From: DAOUJH01 sp965248955
GTDB lineage: Bacteria; Chloroflexota; Dehalococcoidia; Lucifugimonadales; QGNO01
Direction of reading: 5' to 3'
NCBI GenBank assembly: GCA_965248955.1
Contig: OZ252212.1
Span: forward strand, 1,612,001 to 1,676,000
DNA length: 64,000 bases
Position 1 is the first letter of the stretch; each line of letters starts with the position of its first letter. Of this stretch, positions 50,785 to 60,206 are shown piece by piece. A model generated the notes under the pieces. That model was not told the DNA's origin. It was given only the letters and a program-made list of their open reading frames with translations, and ran no database searches. Made by a program: the position numbers and the translations under genes.

Positions 50785-51888
50785 TCAGCTTTGCAATACC
50801 GCGTCAGCCACGGCTTTGCCCATTTCGGTGGTGCCTATGGAAGGCTGGCCTGGTCCGGCCAGGTCGGGCGTGTAGAGGCCGCTTTCCAGCACTCGTTCCA
50901 CCGATTGCTCCACGGCACTTCCTTCGTTGATTAGGCCCAGGGAGTAACGCAGCATGAGGGCCATGCTGAGGATGGCGGCGAGAGGGTTCGCCTTGCCCTG
51001 CCCCGTAATGTCTGGAGCGCTGCCGTGAATCGGCTCGTACATGCCGCGGGCACGGCGACGTCCCGTGGCGTCTGGTACGCCGGCAAGGCTCGCCGAAGGA
51101 AGCATACCCATGGAGCCCGCGAGCACGGCTGCTTCGTCGGAGAGGATGTCGCCAAAGGTATTTTCAGATACGATGACGTCGAAGCGGTTGGGGTTTTGGA
51201 CAAGCTGCATGGCACAGTTGTCCACTAGCATGTGGTCCAGGGCAACGTCCGGGTACTCCGGGGATAGCTCGATAGCTATCTGCCGCCACAATCGGGACGT
51301 CTCCAGGACGTTGGCCTTGTCCACGGAGGTCAGCTTCTTACGCCGTCCCCGCGCAAGCTCAAAGGCGGCTCTGAGTATACGCTCTATCTCACGCTCTTCG
51401 TACTTGAGTGTGTCGACGCCGCGCCTGCCCCGCGAGGTATTCCACTGCTTCTTGGGCCTGGCGAAGTAGAGTCCTCCCGTGAGCTCTCGCAGAACCAGGA
51501 TGTCCACGCCCCGAACCACTTCCGGCTTGAGCGGACCGGAGTCTTCCAGGAAGGGGTAGACTTTGACTGGACGCAGATTTGCCCAGAGCCCCATGGCCTT
51601 GCGGATGGCAAGCAGTCCGTCTTCTGGGCGTACCTTGGCCTGGGGGTCGTCCCATTTGGGCCCGCCCACGGCTCCGAAGAGAAGGGCGTGGCTACGGCGG
51701 CAGGCCTCGGCGGTTTCAGCGCGAAGGGCCACCCCGTGCTTGTCTATGGAGACCCCGCCGACCAGGTCCTCGGTAATATCGAAGGTGTGGTTGAACTTCC
51801 GGCCCACGGCCTGCAACACGCGCACCGCTTCCGCGGTCACTTCCGGGCCAATCCCGTCACCAGGCAACACAGCTATCCGGAAACGCAT
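50785..51888 (-). CDS. leuB: 3-isopropylmalate dehydrogenase
   Basis: A 367-residue NAD-dependent decarboxylating dehydrogenase in leucine synthesis. RIAVLPGDGIGPEV is at the N-terminus, LRELTGGLYFARPK covers the substrate-binding Arg region, DNCAMQLVQNPNRFDVIVSENTFGDILSDEAA holds the metal and cofactor residues, and YEPIHGSAPDITGQGKANP the adenosine loop. ATG 51888 is chosen over a TTG six bases earlier because GAGG is then eight bases away. No leuA, leuC or leuD is in the window. Its 5' region contains the inverted repeat CATGCCTG-CTG-CAGGCATG (52016-52034) of unknown use. Confidence 0.94.
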   Translation of the reverse strand: MRFRIAVLPGDGIGPEVTAEAVRVLQAVGRKFNHTFDITEDLVGGVSIDKHGVALRAETAEACRRSHALLFGAVGGPKWDDPQAKVRPEDGLLAIRKAMGLWANLRPVKVYPFLEDSGPLKPEVVRGVDILVLRELTGGLYFARPKKQWNTSRGRRGVDTLKYEEREIERILRAAFELARGRRKKLTSVDKANVLETSRLWRQIAIELSPEYPDVALDHMLVDNCAMQLVQNPNRFDVIVSENTFGDILSDEAAVLAGSMGMLPSASLAGVPDATGRRRARGMYEPIHGSAPDITGQGKANPLAAILSMALMLRYSLGLINEGSAVEQSVERVLESGLYTPDLAGPGQPSIGTTEMGKAVADAVLQS

Positions 51889-52015
51889 GGGCAAAACCTC
51901 ACTTGAATCAATGGCGTGGTGAACTATACGGGATTGGGCCCAGCCTGTAAACCGGGGAGGCGTCTACCAATCTCCCATCTAAAGACCCGTCCCGGGATCC
52001 TTCACTGAGGGAGTT

Positions 52016-52034
52016 CATGCCTGCTGCAGGCATG
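52016..52034. repeat. Inverted repeat between leuB and the ABC-2 exporter
   Basis: CATGCCTG and CAGGCATG separated by CTG. It lies in the 224-base divergent region, 127 bases from the leuB start and about 80 bases from the exporter start. It could be an operator; there is no T-run. Confidence 0.4.
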
Positions 52035-52096
52035 AGGTCTGGCACACTGCACGTATAGAGGCGCATGGCCGCTGGGCCTCCCGTGCGCCCGTGTGC

Positions 52097-52115
52097 TATA
52101 ATCGGCGAACTCATG
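52097..52115 (+). promoter_or_regulatory. Putative leaderless promoter of the ABC-2 ATPase gene
   Basis: A perfect TATAAT (52097-52102) ends exactly 10 bases before ATG 52113, with no Shine-Dalgarno sequence. No -35 resembling TTGACA is visible. It is the fourth case in the window of a -10 box at this distance from ATG. Confidence 0.55.
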
Positions 52116-53030
52116 ACTATGGCTCCGTCGACTGTCCCCATAGTGCAGGCGCATGGACTCTGGAAGCGGTTCGGCGACAGGGTAGCGGTGCAGGACGTTT
52201 CCCTCTCTGTATATCCCGGCGAAGTCATTGGACTCGTTGGCCCGAACGGCTCAGGGAAGACGACGACCATTCGGATGATGCTGGACATCATCCAGCCGGA
52301 TGCTGGGGAGGTCTCCGTCTTCGGCGCCGCCCTGACCACGGGCGCCCAGGAGCGCATCGGTTACCTGCCGGAGGAGCGCGGCCTCTACCGCAGCCTGCGC
52401 GTCATCCCGAATCTGCTCTACCTGGCCGAGCTCAAGGGCGTGCCCCGGGAGCGCGCCTTGGGCCGTGTGGGCGAGCTGCTCCAGCGGCTCGGCTTGGAGC
52501 AGCACCGCGGCAAGAGGGTTCGCGAGCTGAGCCGGGGACTTGGCCAGTTGGTCCAGTTCGCCGCAACGCTCATCCACGAGCCTGCGTTCGTCGTCCTAGA
52601 CGAGCCGTTCAGTGGGTTGGACCCGGTCAACGTGCGGCTCATGAAGGACGTCGTTGCCGAGTTGCGCTCCAGGGGCGTCGCGCTCATGTTCTCAACCCAC
52701 CAGATGACGGACGTCGAGGAGCTCTGCGACCGCGTCCTCATGATCGACGAAGGCCGCGTAGTGCTGGACGGTCTGCTCACCGATATAAAGCGCCGCTTCG
52801 CTGGCAGCGAGCTCTTCATCGCCAGCGACCTGGCGCCGGACGCGATCGAAGGCGTGCTTGGGTCTAGGCGGGACGGCGCTGGGTATGTGCTTCGTCTCGC
52901 GGACGGCCAGGCGCCAGAGGCGGTGTTGCGAACGCTGCTAGACCGCGGCGCGAAGATAGACCGGTTCGAGCTAGCAACGCCGAGCTTGGAGGAGATATTC
53001 CTGCGCGTCGTCGAGGGCCGCCATGCATAA
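52113..53030 (+). CDS. ABC transporter ATP-binding protein, NatA-like
   Basis: A 305-residue ATPase: Walker A GPNGSGKTTT, signature LSRGLGQLVQ (a variant of LSGGQ), Walker B FVVLDEPFSGLD, then the H-loop STHQM. The C-terminal 80 residues are the extension typical of ABC-2 exporters. ATG 52113 is chosen from the -10 box 10 bases upstream; the frame is open 16 codons earlier. It overlaps the permease gene by 8 bases and forms a two-gene exporter. NatAB exports sodium in Bacillus, but the substrate here cannot be told. Confidence 0.9.
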   Translation: MTMAPSTVPIVQAHGLWKRFGDRVAVQDVSLSVYPGEVIGLVGPNGSGKTTTIRMMLDIIQPDAGEVSVFGAALTTGAQERIGYLPEERGLYRSLRVIPNLLYLAELKGVPRERALGRVGELLQRLGLEQHRGKRVRELSRGLGQLVQFAATLIHEPAFVVLDEPFSGLDPVNVRLMKDVVAELRSRGVALMFSTHQMTDVEELCDRVLMIDEGRVVLDGLLTDIKRRFAGSELFIASDLAPDAIEGVLGSRRDGAGYVLRLADGQAPEAVLRTLLDRGAKIDRFELATPSLEEIFLRVVEGRHA

Positions 53031-54279
53031 GACGCGGCTCGTCGCTCGGCACGAGTTCTCGATCACCCTCGGTCGTCTCAGCTACCGCATCTTCGCCGCT
53101 TCCGTTCCCGTGCTGGCGGTGATAGGGTTCATCGCCGTTGCGATTATCCAGGCCGTCATCTCCGACGATGCTACTGAAGAGGCCGCTCCACCGCATGTGG
53201 TCACCGTCGGCTACGTGGACCTCACAACCGGTGATGACGGACAGCCTCTCTTCGGTGGTTTCCAGCGGCAGGGGAGCACGACCTTCGCGCCGTACCCTGA
53301 CCAGGAGACGGCCACTCGCGCGCTCCTTGAAGGAGGCATCGATCATCTCTTCGTGTTCCCCGCAAGTTACATGGAGACCGGAACTGTTGTGGAGGTTCGG
53401 GAGGAAACGAGTGGTCTGTTGGAGGACGGCGGCCAGAGCGCTGCTCTCCGGCGCTTCATCGTCGAGAACCTGTTCGCCGGACAGGTCGGCACTGAGCAGA
53501 TCGAGCGCATCGTCAGTCTCTACAGCCTTGATACGCTGGAGGTGAGCGAGTCGGGCGCTCCCACTGATGACAACGGCTTCGGCGGAAGCCCGTTCTTCAT
53601 CGCCGTCGGCATCCTGCTCATCGTGTCCGCGTTGACCGCCTCCGGGTACATGCTCCAGGGCCTGAGCGAGGAGAAGGAGAACCGCGTCATGGAGGTGCTG
53701 CTCTCCTCCATCAAGCCGGAGCATCTGATGTTCGGCAAGCTCATTGGGCTCGGCGCTGCCGGCCTGCTGCAGATGGCGATATGGGGAGCGGCAGGCGCCA
53801 TGTTCGCGCTCTCGCTCGGCCTGCTCATCGATTTCCCCCCGGGGCTTACGCTTGTGCCCTCTCCTAGGGACCTCCTCATAGCGTTGGCCTACTTCGTCTT
53901 GGGCTACGCCTTCCTGGGGACGCTGCAGGCGGCCATCGGAGCGGTCACTACGAGCCAGCGCGAGGCTGGCAATATCACCGCCTTCGTGATTCTACCGTTC
54001 ATCTCTCCCATATGGTTCCTCTTTACCCTGCTCCAGGAACCGGAGAGCACGTTCGCGCGGGTCCTCAGCTTCATCCCGTTCACGGCTCCCATTACGAGCC
54101 TCGCGCGGCTCAGCCTTGGTGGCATGGGCATCACCGACGTCATCATCAGCCTGGCCATACTCATGCTCAGCGTCGCGATCGCGGCATGGCTCACGGCCCG
54201 TCTCTTCAGGGCCTACCTGCTGAGCTATGGCCAGCGACCCCGGATAGGGGAGCTGCTCCGCACCCTGCGCGGCGGCTGA
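53023..54279 (+). CDS. ABC-2 type transporter permease, NatB-like
   Basis: A 418-residue membrane protein. One N-terminal helix (about 18-42) is followed by a large extracytoplasmic domain (about 50-185), then five or six helices. EKENRVMEVLLSSIKPEHLMFGKLIGLG is the ABC-2 signature segment. It pairs with the ATPase gene that it overlaps by 8 bases. The pair exports an unknown substrate. It is convergent with the metalloprotease gene, 8 bases away. Confidence 0.88.
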   Translation: MHKTRLVARHEFSITLGRLSYRIFAASVPVLAVIGFIAVAIIQAVISDDATEEAAPPHVVTVGYVDLTTGDDGQPLFGGFQRQGSTTFAPYPDQETATRALLEGGIDHLFVFPASYMETGTVVEVREETSGLLEDGGQSAALRRFIVENLFAGQVGTEQIERIVSLYSLDTLEVSESGAPTDDNGFGGSPFFIAVGILLIVSALTASGYMLQGLSEEKENRVMEVLLSSIKPEHLMFGKLIGLGAAGLLQMAIWGAAGAMFALSLGLLIDFPPGLTLVPSPRDLLIALAYFVLGYAFLGTLQAAIGAVTTSQREAGNITAFVILPFISPIWFLFTLLQEPESTFARVLSFIPFTAPITSLARLSLGGMGITDVIISLAILMLSVAIAAWLTARLFRAYLLSYGQRPRIGELLRTLRGG

Positions 54280-54287
54280 TGCGCTGC

Positions 54288-56291
54288 TCAGCCGTCGTCC
54301 GGGAAGGATACGCCGATGCGGAAAGGGGCAGGCTCCAGGGTCTGCTCCTGTACCGCGGAAACGACAACGACGGTGTGCGAGGAGCCGCTATCCGGCCCCT
54401 CGATTTCGACCGTGGCGGACGCTTCGTCATCGAGCGCGACGCGGCGCACCACCGGCTCAGGCCCCATCTCGATGACGGTGAGCAGGTACTGCTGGGGGAC
54501 GGTGTAGGAAGTCCGCACGAAGCCGTTTGCCTCCCAGGGGCTGATGTCCGTTCCGGTGATGGAGATGTCGTCCAGGCAGAGGCCCGTGCCGTGGATGGCG
54601 TCGTCCGTGACGTACTCAAAGCGGAGGAGCACCTGCCTGCCGCGATACGCGGTCAGGTCTACGCTGTCTTCAAGCCAGCGTCTGCTGTTCCCGGTATAGC
54701 CGGGGCCAAAAGCGTTGCCCACGGGGTCCAGGGGAGAGGAGAGGTCGCCCTCCAGCACGTCCCAGGTTTCACCGTCATCGGTGGAGACCTCTACGTAGGC
54801 GTAGTCCCACCCTTCTTCTATGTTGTACCAGAGGGAGTAGCTCATGGCGAGGGAGTCTTGATCAGGCAATGCCGCTTCCGCGGTGAGAGTGGAGTCGATG
54901 GAGTCTCCGCGGTTGCTCCACCAGCAATGGCCTCCGCCGGCGGAAGGGCGCGGCACAAGGGGCGTTTCCACATGTCCCTGGAAACGCAGGATGGCCGGGC
55001 CGCGGGAGACTATCTCGTAATACTTGGACCCGTACTGGTGCACCTCGTCTTGGAACCGCGCCGGGCCGGCTATGGTCCGCACCTCCGCTATGCGCACCCG
55101 CGATTCCGGGTAGCCGTGAGGCCCGCCGCCGTCCCTATCCAGGTAGTTGGCCACTGTCCAGTCGGCGAATACGTCGTTGAAGCTCCTGCCGGCGTCCACG
55201 TATTGCAGATAAGCCTCCACCCCCCGGATACTGTCGGCGGGATGCTCCATGAGCATCCCCAGGGTTTCCGTGCCGTAGTGCTGTGCAAGGTAATCGAAGA
55301 AGAGGTTTGCGCCGCCGTAGCTGGCAATGCTCGAACCGGGATTGTCCGGCCAGTTGATCAAAGAGGTGGAGGGCCTGGCGAGGAACGAGTTGCGAAAAGA
55401 GGTCACATAGCCGGCGACCTCAGCGCCTATTTCCGCCAATCCTTCATTGACCCAGCTTTCATCCGAATCGTCGGCACGAAACTGGATAGCATGGGTGAGC
55501 TCGTGGGCCAAAGTCCCCAAGTAGCTCCGGCTATTGAGGGGCAAAGAGGAGGTCATATAGATCATCTCACGCTGGTTGCTGTAGGGATGGACAAGGGACG
55601 GATATTGATCCGCCGAGGAGTAATAGCCGGCCACGCCGGACAGCGGGGCGTGCAGAACGGTCAGGTGAACGTCGTTGTCCACGCCGGGCACAAGCTCCGT
55701 GCCGAATACGGCGGTCACCCTGGGGTGTACCTCTTCTTCAAAGACCCTAGCCGACTCCTCCAGGTCGTCCGGGTTGAACTGTATGCCGTCGGCGATATAC
55801 CAGTACGCGTGGTCGGTGACCGCGTGCAGAGTGGCCTGCAGAGGGTAAACGTCACGGTCCGTAATGTCGGTAACGTGGAAGGTGTCCTGCCGTCCCGCCT
55901 CATAGGCCACGGGCAGGGGGTTCACCACCCGTGGTATGAGTTCCTGTGACTTGGTGACCAGGCGGCCGGTTAGATCATAGAGGTCGCGGTCCGGCGGAGC
56001 GGGGTAGTGGATTCCCGGCGCCGTTCCGGTTGCCGCGGCTGTGGCTGTCGGCGTCACGGTGGGTGTTGGGGTGGACGTGGGCATAGCACGTGGAGTTGGG
56101 GTTGGCGTCGACGCGGCAGGAGCTGGGGTCGGTGAAGGTGTGACCGAGACCGGTGTCGCCGGCAGGGAGGTGGGCGTTCCGGTTTGGCTTGGCGCGGGAG
56201 ACGGGGTTGTGGAGGCGGTGTTTTCGCCGCCTCCCAAAGAGCAAGCCACGCTGAGAAACGCAGCCAAGGCGGCAAGGAAGCTACGCTTCAT
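54288..56291 (-). CDS. Lipoprotein zinc metalloprotease
   Basis: A 667-residue protein from ATG 56291. The signal peptide ends at a lipobox (SVAC, Cys 17), then a long Pro/Thr/Ser linker to about residue 90. The zinc site is H263-E264-L-T-H267 (AHELTHAIQ) with a downstream glutamate near 283 (WVNEGLAE), a gluzincin pattern. The C-terminal part has YAYVEVSTDDGETWDVLEGD and LRFEYVTDDAIHGTGLCLDDI, resembling the beta-sandwich region of immune inhibitor A (M6) peptidases. It is probably anchored outside the cell and degrades proteins. It overlaps the pth end by 11 bases. Confidence 0.82.
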   Translation of the reverse strand: MKRSFLAALAAFLSVACSLGGGENTASTTPSPAPSQTGTPTSLPATPVSVTPSPTPAPAASTPTPTPRAMPTSTPTPTVTPTATAAATGTAPGIHYPAPPDRDLYDLTGRLVTKSQELIPRVVNPLPVAYEAGRQDTFHVTDITDRDVYPLQATLHAVTDHAYWYIADGIQFNPDDLEESARVFEEEVHPRVTAVFGTELVPGVDNDVHLTVLHAPLSGVAGYYSSADQYPSLVHPYSNQREMIYMTSSLPLNSRSYLGTLAHELTHAIQFRADDSDESWVNEGLAEIGAEVAGYVTSFRNSFLARPSTSLINWPDNPGSSIASYGGANLFFDYLAQHYGTETLGMLMEHPADSIRGVEAYLQYVDAGRSFNDVFADWTVANYLDRDGGGPHGYPESRVRIAEVRTIAGPARFQDEVHQYGSKYYEIVSRGPAILRFQGHVETPLVPRPSAGGGHCWWSNRGDSIDSTLTAEAALPDQDSLAMSYSLWYNIEEGWDYAYVEVSTDDGETWDVLEGDLSSPLDPVGNAFGPGYTGNSRRWLEDSVDLTAYRGRQVLLRFEYVTDDAIHGTGLCLDDISITGTDISPWEANGFVRTSYTVPQQYLLTVIEMGPEPVVRRVALDDEASATVEIEGPDSGSSHTVVVVSAVQEQTLEPAPFRIGVSFPDDG

Positions 56292-56868
56292 CGCTGTCCG
56301 TGCCCTGTGCACGCCGGTTGAAATTGTTCATAGCGGCCTCAATTCCGCAGCGGACAATGCAGGTCACGGCCTCCGCGGCGCGGATGAGCGTTTCCCCGAT
56401 TATCTCGGATTCCGGCGGGGTGAAGCGCCCAAGCACGAAATCGACAGGGTCCTGCTGAACGGGTTGCCCTATGCCAATGCGCAGCCTGGGGAAGTCCGGG
56501 CTTCCCAGCTCCTGGATGATGGAGTTGGCACCGTTGTGACCAGCGGAGCTGCCGCGCGGTCTAATCCGGATTTGCCCAACCGGCAGGTCTCGTTCATCGT
56601 AGATGGCGAGCAGGTTTGAAGGCAGCAGGCGGTACCGGTCCAACAGGTAGCGCGCGGCTGTTCCGCTGAGGTTCATGTAGGTGCGAGAGCGCGCCAGCAC
56701 CACTGGCTCTCCTTCCATAGATCCTTCGCCGAGCAAGGCGTGGCGGCGGCGCTGGTCAAGCGGTATCCCGTACTGCTTGGAGAGAATGTCCACGCACCTG
56801 TAGCCGACGTTGTGGCGGCTCCCGGCGTAGCCGGATCCCGGATTGCCCAGGCCCAGAACTATCATCAT
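56281..56868 (-). CDS. pth: Peptidyl-tRNA hydrolase
   Basis: A 195-residue Pth. It starts with VLGLGNPGSGYAGSRHNVGY, containing the catalytic His and the tRNA-binding Asn, and carries LAIYDERDLPVGQIRIRPRGSSAGHNG, the second signature. It releases tRNA from prematurely dropped peptidyl-tRNA. Either of two adjacent ATG codons may start it; the first overlaps the stop of the trans-sulfuration enzyme gene by 4 bases. The coupled order ligA, trans-sulfuration enzyme, pth, lipoprotein suggests a single minus-strand transcript. Confidence 0.94.
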   Translation of the reverse strand: MMIVLGLGNPGSGYAGSRHNVGYRCVDILSKQYGIPLDQRRRHALLGEGSMEGEPVVLARSRTYMNLSGTAARYLLDRYRLLPSNLLAIYDERDLPVGQIRIRPRGSSAGHNGANSIIQELGSPDFPRLRIGIGQPVQQDPVDFVLGRFTPPESEIIGETLIRAAEAVTCIVRCGIEAAMNNFNRRAQGTDSDEA

Positions 56869-58052
56869 ACCGCTGACAAGCCGCGCTCCAGGTCGGCTGC
56901 GATGTCGTCCGCGTCTTCGATGCCCACGGAGAGACGGACGAGTCCATCCGTGATCCCCTGTTCACTTCGTTCCATGGCCGAAATAGCGCGGTGGGATGTC
57001 TTGGCGGGATGGGTTACGGTAGTGGCTACGTCTCCCAGGCTGGGGGCGTATTTGATGCGTTGGAACCCCTTGAACAACCTGGAGGCTCCCTGGAATCCCC
57101 CGGCAACCTCGAACGATATCATGGAACCGAATCCGTTGCGCATGACCCTTGCCGCTACGGGATGGTCGGGGTGGGTCTCCAAGCCGGGATAGTTGACGGA
57201 GACGACCTTGGGATGCCCGGCCAGGTAGTCCGCTATAGCTGAAGCGCTGGCGCTGCTCCTGGCCAGCCGTACCGCCAGGGTTTTGAGGCCGCGCAGAGCC
57301 AGCCATGCCTCGAAGGGGGCCAGGTTGACCCCCATCAGCGAGACCTTGCCCTTGACCGGCGCGATTCTCTTGCCATCCCCGACGACAACGCCCGCCGTGA
57401 CGTCGCCGTGCCCGCTGAGGAACTTGGTGGCGCTGTGCACCACCAGATCCGCTCCCAGCTCCAGGGGGCGTACGTGGTAGGGAGAGGCGAAGGTATTGTC
57501 CACGACTACGGTGGCGCCGCATCGCCTGGCCGCATCCGCGATCCGGGGCAGATCGGGCACTCTGAGCAGCGGATTGGTCTCCGTTTCCAGGAATACTACG
57601 CCGGCAGGCCGGGACAGCGCCTGTTCCCAGGCTCCCGCGTCCTGTCCGCCTACGAAGTCAACCTCGATGCCAAGCGGGGAGAAAACCGAGCGCAGAAGGG
57701 CAGTGGCCTTGCCGTACAGATCGCGCGCCGCCACCAAGCGCGTGCCCGGCTCGGCTGCGGCAAGCAGGGCGACAAGGGTTGCGCCCATGCCGGAGGAGCA
57801 AGCCGCGCCTGCTTCGGCGCCTTCCAGAAGCGCAACCGCCTGGGCAAAGGCATCCGTGGTGGGGTTGCCGTCACGGCTGTAGAAGTACCCTGGCTTTCTT
57901 CCCTCGAATAGGTCGTCGGTGTCCTCCAGATTTTCGATGGAAAATACGGATGCCTGATAAACAGGTGGCACCATGCTATCGACGGCGGGTGCGCCGCTGC
58001 CGGCGGTGGCGGCCAGGGTATCTATGGACTCTTCTTGCGGTTTCTTGGACAT
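56865..58052 (-). CDS. Trans-sulfuration PLP enzyme (cystathionine/methionine gamma-lyase family)
   Basis: A 395-residue Cys/Met-metabolism PLP enzyme. The PLP lysine is K210 in DLVVHSATKFLSGHGDV; FYSRDGNPTTDAFAQAVALLEGAEAG and NPLLRVPDLPRIADAA are also typical. Members include cystathionine gamma-synthase, gamma-lyase, methionine gamma-lyase and O-acetylhomoserine sulfhydrylase, which sequence reading alone cannot separate. ATG 58052 is taken as the start; upstream in-frame codons lie inside ligA. It is 19 bases after ligA. With sulfide made by sir, a sulfhydrylase role is attractive but unproven. Confidence 0.88.
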   Translation of the reverse strand: MSKKPQEESIDTLAATAGSGAPAVDSMVPPVYQASVFSIENLEDTDDLFEGRKPGYFYSRDGNPTTDAFAQAVALLEGAEAGAACSSGMGATLVALLAAAEPGTRLVAARDLYGKATALLRSVFSPLGIEVDFVGGQDAGAWEQALSRPAGVVFLETETNPLLRVPDLPRIADAARRCGATVVVDNTFASPYHVRPLELGADLVVHSATKFLSGHGDVTAGVVVGDGKRIAPVKGKVSLMGVNLAPFEAWLALRGLKTLAVRLARSSASASAIADYLAGHPKVVSVNYPGLETHPDHPVAARVMRNGFGSMISFEVAGGFQGASRLFKGFQRIKYAPSLGDVATTVTHPAKTSHRAISAMERSEQGITDGLVRLSVGIEDADDIAADLERGLSAV

Positions 58053-58071
58053 GGTCAGAAGTTTCAGTGCA

Positions 58072-60108
58072 TTATGAGGCGGCCTCTTCCACCAAGCTGC
58101 CTTCCAGAAGCTTGAGGAACCGCGCTTCATCCAGGATTTGCGTGCCCAGCTTTTGGGCTTGCTCCAGCTTGGAGCCGGGATCTTCTCCAACCACCAGATA
58201 CCTGGTCTTTTTGCTCACGCTGCTCCCCACTGAGCCGCCAAGCTCTTTGATGCGGTCTTCCGCTTGTGAGCGGCTCATGGAGTCTAGCCGACCGGTGACT
58301 ACCATCTGAAGCCCCGTTAGAGGAAGGCCGCTCCCGTTCTGTGCCGTTGCGCCGCTTTCCAACCGCACACCGACTTGGCGCAGCTTCTGAATGACGACTC
58401 GGTTGCTCTCCTGAGCGAAGTGTGCCGCGATGCTCTGGGCCACCTTGGGCCCAACGCCGGGAACCGAGGACAGCTTCTCCTCGGAGGCTTGGGCGATGCC
58501 GTCCATGGAGCCGAAGTGGCGCACCAGGGCATCGGCCGTTTCATAGCCGACGTGACGGATTCCCAGGGCATAGAGGATGCTTGCCAGGGGACGGTTCTTG
58601 CTGAGCTCTATGCTTCTTATCAGCTTGCTGGCGCTTTTCTCGCCCATTCTTTCCAAGGAGAGCAGTTGCTCTCTGGTTATGGAATATAAGTCGCCGACGT
58701 CCTTCGCAAGACCGGCGCCAATGACGGCCAGGGCAACTCTTTCTCCCATGCCCTCTATGTCCATAGCGCCGCGGCTGACGAAGTGCATGAACAGCCTGGC
58801 AAACTGAGCGGGGCAGGCCGTATTGAAGCAGTAGGTCATAGCCTCGTCGGCGGGTCGGGCCGTTGGAGTGCTGCAGACCGGGCAGAGCCGCGGCATTTCG
58901 AACTCACTCTCCCCCCCGCTGCGGCGCGAGACGACGGGGCCGACCACTTGGGGTATGACTTCGCCGGCGCGCTCCACCACTACCCAGTCGTTGATGCGTA
59001 TGTCCTTGCGGCGGATGTCGTCCTCGTTGTGCAGGGTAGCCATCTTGACGGTAGCGCCGCCCACGTTCACCGGCTCCAATATGGCGTATGGGTTCAGACT
59101 TCCCGTGCGACCCACGTTTATGCCAATGTCAAGCAGACGGGTTATCTCCTGTGTGGCGGGGAACTTGTAAGCAATGGCCCAGCGCGGCTCGCGGCCAACG
59201 CTGCCCAGATGCCTCTGGTACGATAGCGGGTCTATCTTGACTACGGCGCCATCTACGCCGTAGTCAAGGGACTCCTTCTTCTCCAGCCAGTCCCGGTAGT
59301 ACGATTCTACGTCTTCCAGGGTGGAGCAGACGGCGTTGGCCGGGTTGGTCTTGAAGCCCAACTCCTTGAGATATTCCAGGGTTGCCCAATGAGAATCCGG
59401 CACTACGCCGCCTTCCGCGTAGCCAAGGGCATAGACAAAGATGTCAAGAGGCCGGGAAGCCGTGATCCTGGGGTCCAGCTGGCGCAAGGAGCCTGCCGCA
59501 GTGTTGCGGGGGTTGGCGTAGGGAGCTTCTCCCTGGGCAACCCGCTCCTCGTTTAGCTTCAGAAACCCGGACTTGGGGAAGTACACCTCGCCCCTCACCT
59601 CAAAGCGCCGTGGAAGGCTGTTTCCCCTGACCACCAGAGGTATGGACTTGATAGTGCGCAGGTTGGAGGTGACGTCCTCCCCGCGCAAGCCGTCGCCGCG
59701 AGTTGCGCCGCGCACCAACCGGCCGTCTTCATAGGTTAGGGCAACGGCCAGGCCGTCTATCTTCAGCTCGCAGACCATGCAGAAGCCGGCGCCTTCCAGC
59801 AGGTCCTGGGCCCTTTTGTGCCAGGCTCTCAGCTGGTCCATATCGAAGGCGTTGGCCAGGCTGAGCATGGGAGAGGGGTGCTCCACCTCCGTAAAGCCTT
59901 CCAAGGGCGATGCGCCCACGCGCTGAGTGGGGGAGTCGGGCGTTACAAGCTCAGGGTGCTCCACCTCCAACTCCCTGAGCTGTTTCATCAGGTCGTCGTA
60001 ATGGGCGTCGCTGACTAAGGGATCGTCCAGAACATGGTAGCGGTAGTTGTGACGATCTATCTCTTCTCTAAGCTGCTGTATGCGCCGTTCAGTGGAAAAT
60101 TCCGCCAT
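58072..60108 (-). CDS. ligA: NAD-dependent DNA ligase
   Basis: A 678-residue LigA of standard length. Domains in order: Ia (HNYRYHVLDDPLVSDAHYD), adenylation domain with the AMP-accepting K116 (CELKIDGLAV), OB fold (INVGRTGSLNPYAILEPV), the four-Cys zinc finger (CPVCSTPTARPADEAMTYCFNTACP), helix-hairpin-helix repeats and a C-terminal BRCT (LQMVVTGRLDSMSRSQAEDRI). It seals nicks in replication and repair. AAAGGGA precedes the ATG. Confidence 0.97.
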   Translation of the reverse strand: MAEFSTERRIQQLREEIDRHNYRYHVLDDPLVSDAHYDDLMKQLRELEVEHPELVTPDSPTQRVGASPLEGFTEVEHPSPMLSLANAFDMDQLRAWHKRAQDLLEGAGFCMVCELKIDGLAVALTYEDGRLVRGATRGDGLRGEDVTSNLRTIKSIPLVVRGNSLPRRFEVRGEVYFPKSGFLKLNEERVAQGEAPYANPRNTAAGSLRQLDPRITASRPLDIFVYALGYAEGGVVPDSHWATLEYLKELGFKTNPANAVCSTLEDVESYYRDWLEKKESLDYGVDGAVVKIDPLSYQRHLGSVGREPRWAIAYKFPATQEITRLLDIGINVGRTGSLNPYAILEPVNVGGATVKMATLHNEDDIRRKDIRINDWVVVERAGEVIPQVVGPVVSRRSGGESEFEMPRLCPVCSTPTARPADEAMTYCFNTACPAQFARLFMHFVSRGAMDIEGMGERVALAVIGAGLAKDVGDLYSITREQLLSLERMGEKSASKLIRSIELSKNRPLASILYALGIRHVGYETADALVRHFGSMDGIAQASEEKLSSVPGVGPKVAQSIAAHFAQESNRVVIQKLRQVGVRLESGATAQNGSGLPLTGLQMVVTGRLDSMSRSQAEDRIKELGGSVGSSVSKKTRYLVVGEDPGSKLEQAQKLGTQILDEARFLKLLEGSLVEEAAS

Positions 60109-60172
60109 AGGCAGTCCCTTTCAAGGGCTAAGAGGAGTATATCAAGTGAAGTCTATCGTGCCTATTAGTTGG

Positions 60173-60178
60173 TATACT
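60173..60178 (+). promoter_or_regulatory. -10 box upstream of the DUF1015 gene
   Basis: TATACT at 60173-60178 is 28 bases before the ATG, followed by the inverted repeat TGGATATCCA and a GGAAG ribosome-binding site. No good -35 is visible. Confidence 0.4.
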
Positions 60179-60206
60179 GTGGATATCCACAATTGGGAAG
60201 TTTTTG

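Noticed and set aside
51908..52357. Minus-strand frame opposite the ABC ATPase start, containing several Leu codons near leuB
   Set aside because: The VVFPEPFGPTSP-like content is the known antisense reading of a Walker A region, and no alternative hairpin pair with a T-run is present, so I do not call a leucine attenuator or T-box.
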